Shown here: positions 13,948 to 14,314 of the stretch, piece by piece
Layout of the letters: each line of letters opens with the position of its first letter
Numbering within the stretch: the stretch's first letter is position 1
DNA from: JBOFEH01 sp051650265
Lineage (GTDB): Bacteria; Bacillota; Clostridia; Lachnospirales; Cellulosilyticaceae
Assembly: GCA_051650265.1 (NCBI GenBank)
Contig: JBOFIR010000236.1
Span: 1-14,314, forward strand
Direction: 5' to 3'
Length of the DNA: 14,314 nt
The notes under the pieces: model-generated
What the model was told of the DNA's origin: nothing
Seen by the model: the letters and a program-made list of their open reading frames with translations, nothing else
Databases searched by the model: none
Program-made: the position numbers and the translations under genes

Positions 13948-14314
13948 CTACCTTTTCATTTTAGGGTCAAAGGCATCTCTTAGTCCGTCACCGATAAAGT
14001 TAAAGCCCATAACTGTTAATAAGATACACACACCTGGTGCAACCCAGATATTTAAATACTCTTTTAAGATGATTGGATCATTTACCGCATTAACCATGTT
14101 CCCCCATGAAGCAAATGGGAACGGCACACCAATTCCCAAATAACTATATGCTGACTCCGCTAAGATAACACTACCAACACCAAGTGTTGCAAATACAATG
14201 AGTTGAGGCATAACGTTTGGAATAAGGTGTTTGAGAATACGGCGCATTGGTTTGATCCCAATTGCTTCTGTTGCTACCATGAACTCTTGCTCACGAAGAC
14301 TGAGGATCTGACCA
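13948..14314 (-). CDS. oppC: Peptide ABC importer permease, OppC/DppC type, C-terminal part (5' end off the window)
   Basis: Partial gene: the frame is open to the right edge and 121 codons are visible plus the stop. A complete member has about 300 residues. The visible part opens with GQILSLREQEFMVATEAIG, which together with the following RRILKHLIPN is the EAA coupling loop that contacts the ATPases. Three membrane segments follow, and it ends DAFDPKMKR, the typical OppC/DppC tail. An internal ATG at 14280 should not be taken as the start, since the conserved loop continues upstream of it. It precedes oppD by eight bases. The second permease and the peptide-binding lipoprotein are expected beyond the right edge. 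Confidence 0.93.
   Translation of the reverse strand, partial: GQILSLREQEFMVATEAIGIKPMRRILKHLIPNVMPQLIVFATLGVGSVILAESAYSYLGIGVPFPFASWGNMVNAVNDPIILKEYLNIWVAPGVCILLTVMGFNFIGDGLRDAFDPKMKR

Overview
The window looks like chromosome from a low-GC, Gram-positive anaerobe of the class Clostridia. The evidence is AT-rich intergenic DNA, AGGAG-type ribosome binding sites, sigma-A-like promoters, lipoproteins with Gram-positive lipoboxes and closely packed same-strand operons. A Lachnospirales member such as a Cellulosilyticum relative is a guess from overall gene style, not something the sequence proves. Nearly all genes lie on the minus strand; only the flavin transferase gene is on the plus strand.

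Region 1 (1-5572, minus) is a six-gene operon that runs off the left edge. In transcription order it holds an NCS2 purine (xanthine/urate-type) permease, a small THEP1-like P-loop NTPase, and a FecB/FecD/FecE-type ABC importer (lipoprotein, permease, ATPase). The last gene is the 5' part of a molybdenum-hydroxylase FAD subunit (XdhB/CoxM type). The gaps are tiny or the genes overlap, and one extended -10 promoter with a palindromic element lies upstream. The likely theme is purine uptake and oxidation by a molybdenum hydroxylase; molybdate or tungstate is the inferred, unproven cargo of the ABC importer.

Region 2 (5674-11505) is the main discovery: a flavin-based extracellular electron transfer (EET) locus of the kind described in Listeria monocytogenes. 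A minus-strand operon carries ndh2 (type II NADH dehydrogenase fused to a DoxX-like membrane domain), eetA (NusG-II domain), eetB (heptaprenyl diphosphate synthase component I-like / Gx transporter) and dmkB (long-chain polyprenyl diphosphate synthase). Divergent from it is fmnB, an ApbE-type flavin transferase lipoprotein. Convergent to fmnB is a small FMN-binding-type lipoprotein, a compact counterpart of PplA. The expected electron path is NADH to Ndh2 to a membrane quinone to flavinylated lipoprotein to an external acceptor. The quinone-prenylating enzyme (DmkA) and the flavin exporter genes (FmnA/Ecf) are not in the window. Two hairpin terminators with the same core sequence bracket this block; one is a perfect 52-bp palindrome.

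Region 3 (11510-14314, minus) is the distal part of an oligopeptide/dipeptide ABC importer operon: the C-terminus of an OppC/DppC permease, OppD, OppF and a small one-helix membrane protein, closed by a strong terminator. Both ATPases end in the same cysteine pattern, suggesting a 4Fe-4S site.

No rRNA, tRNA, CRISPR array, insertion sequence, phage gene or recognisable riboswitch was seen.
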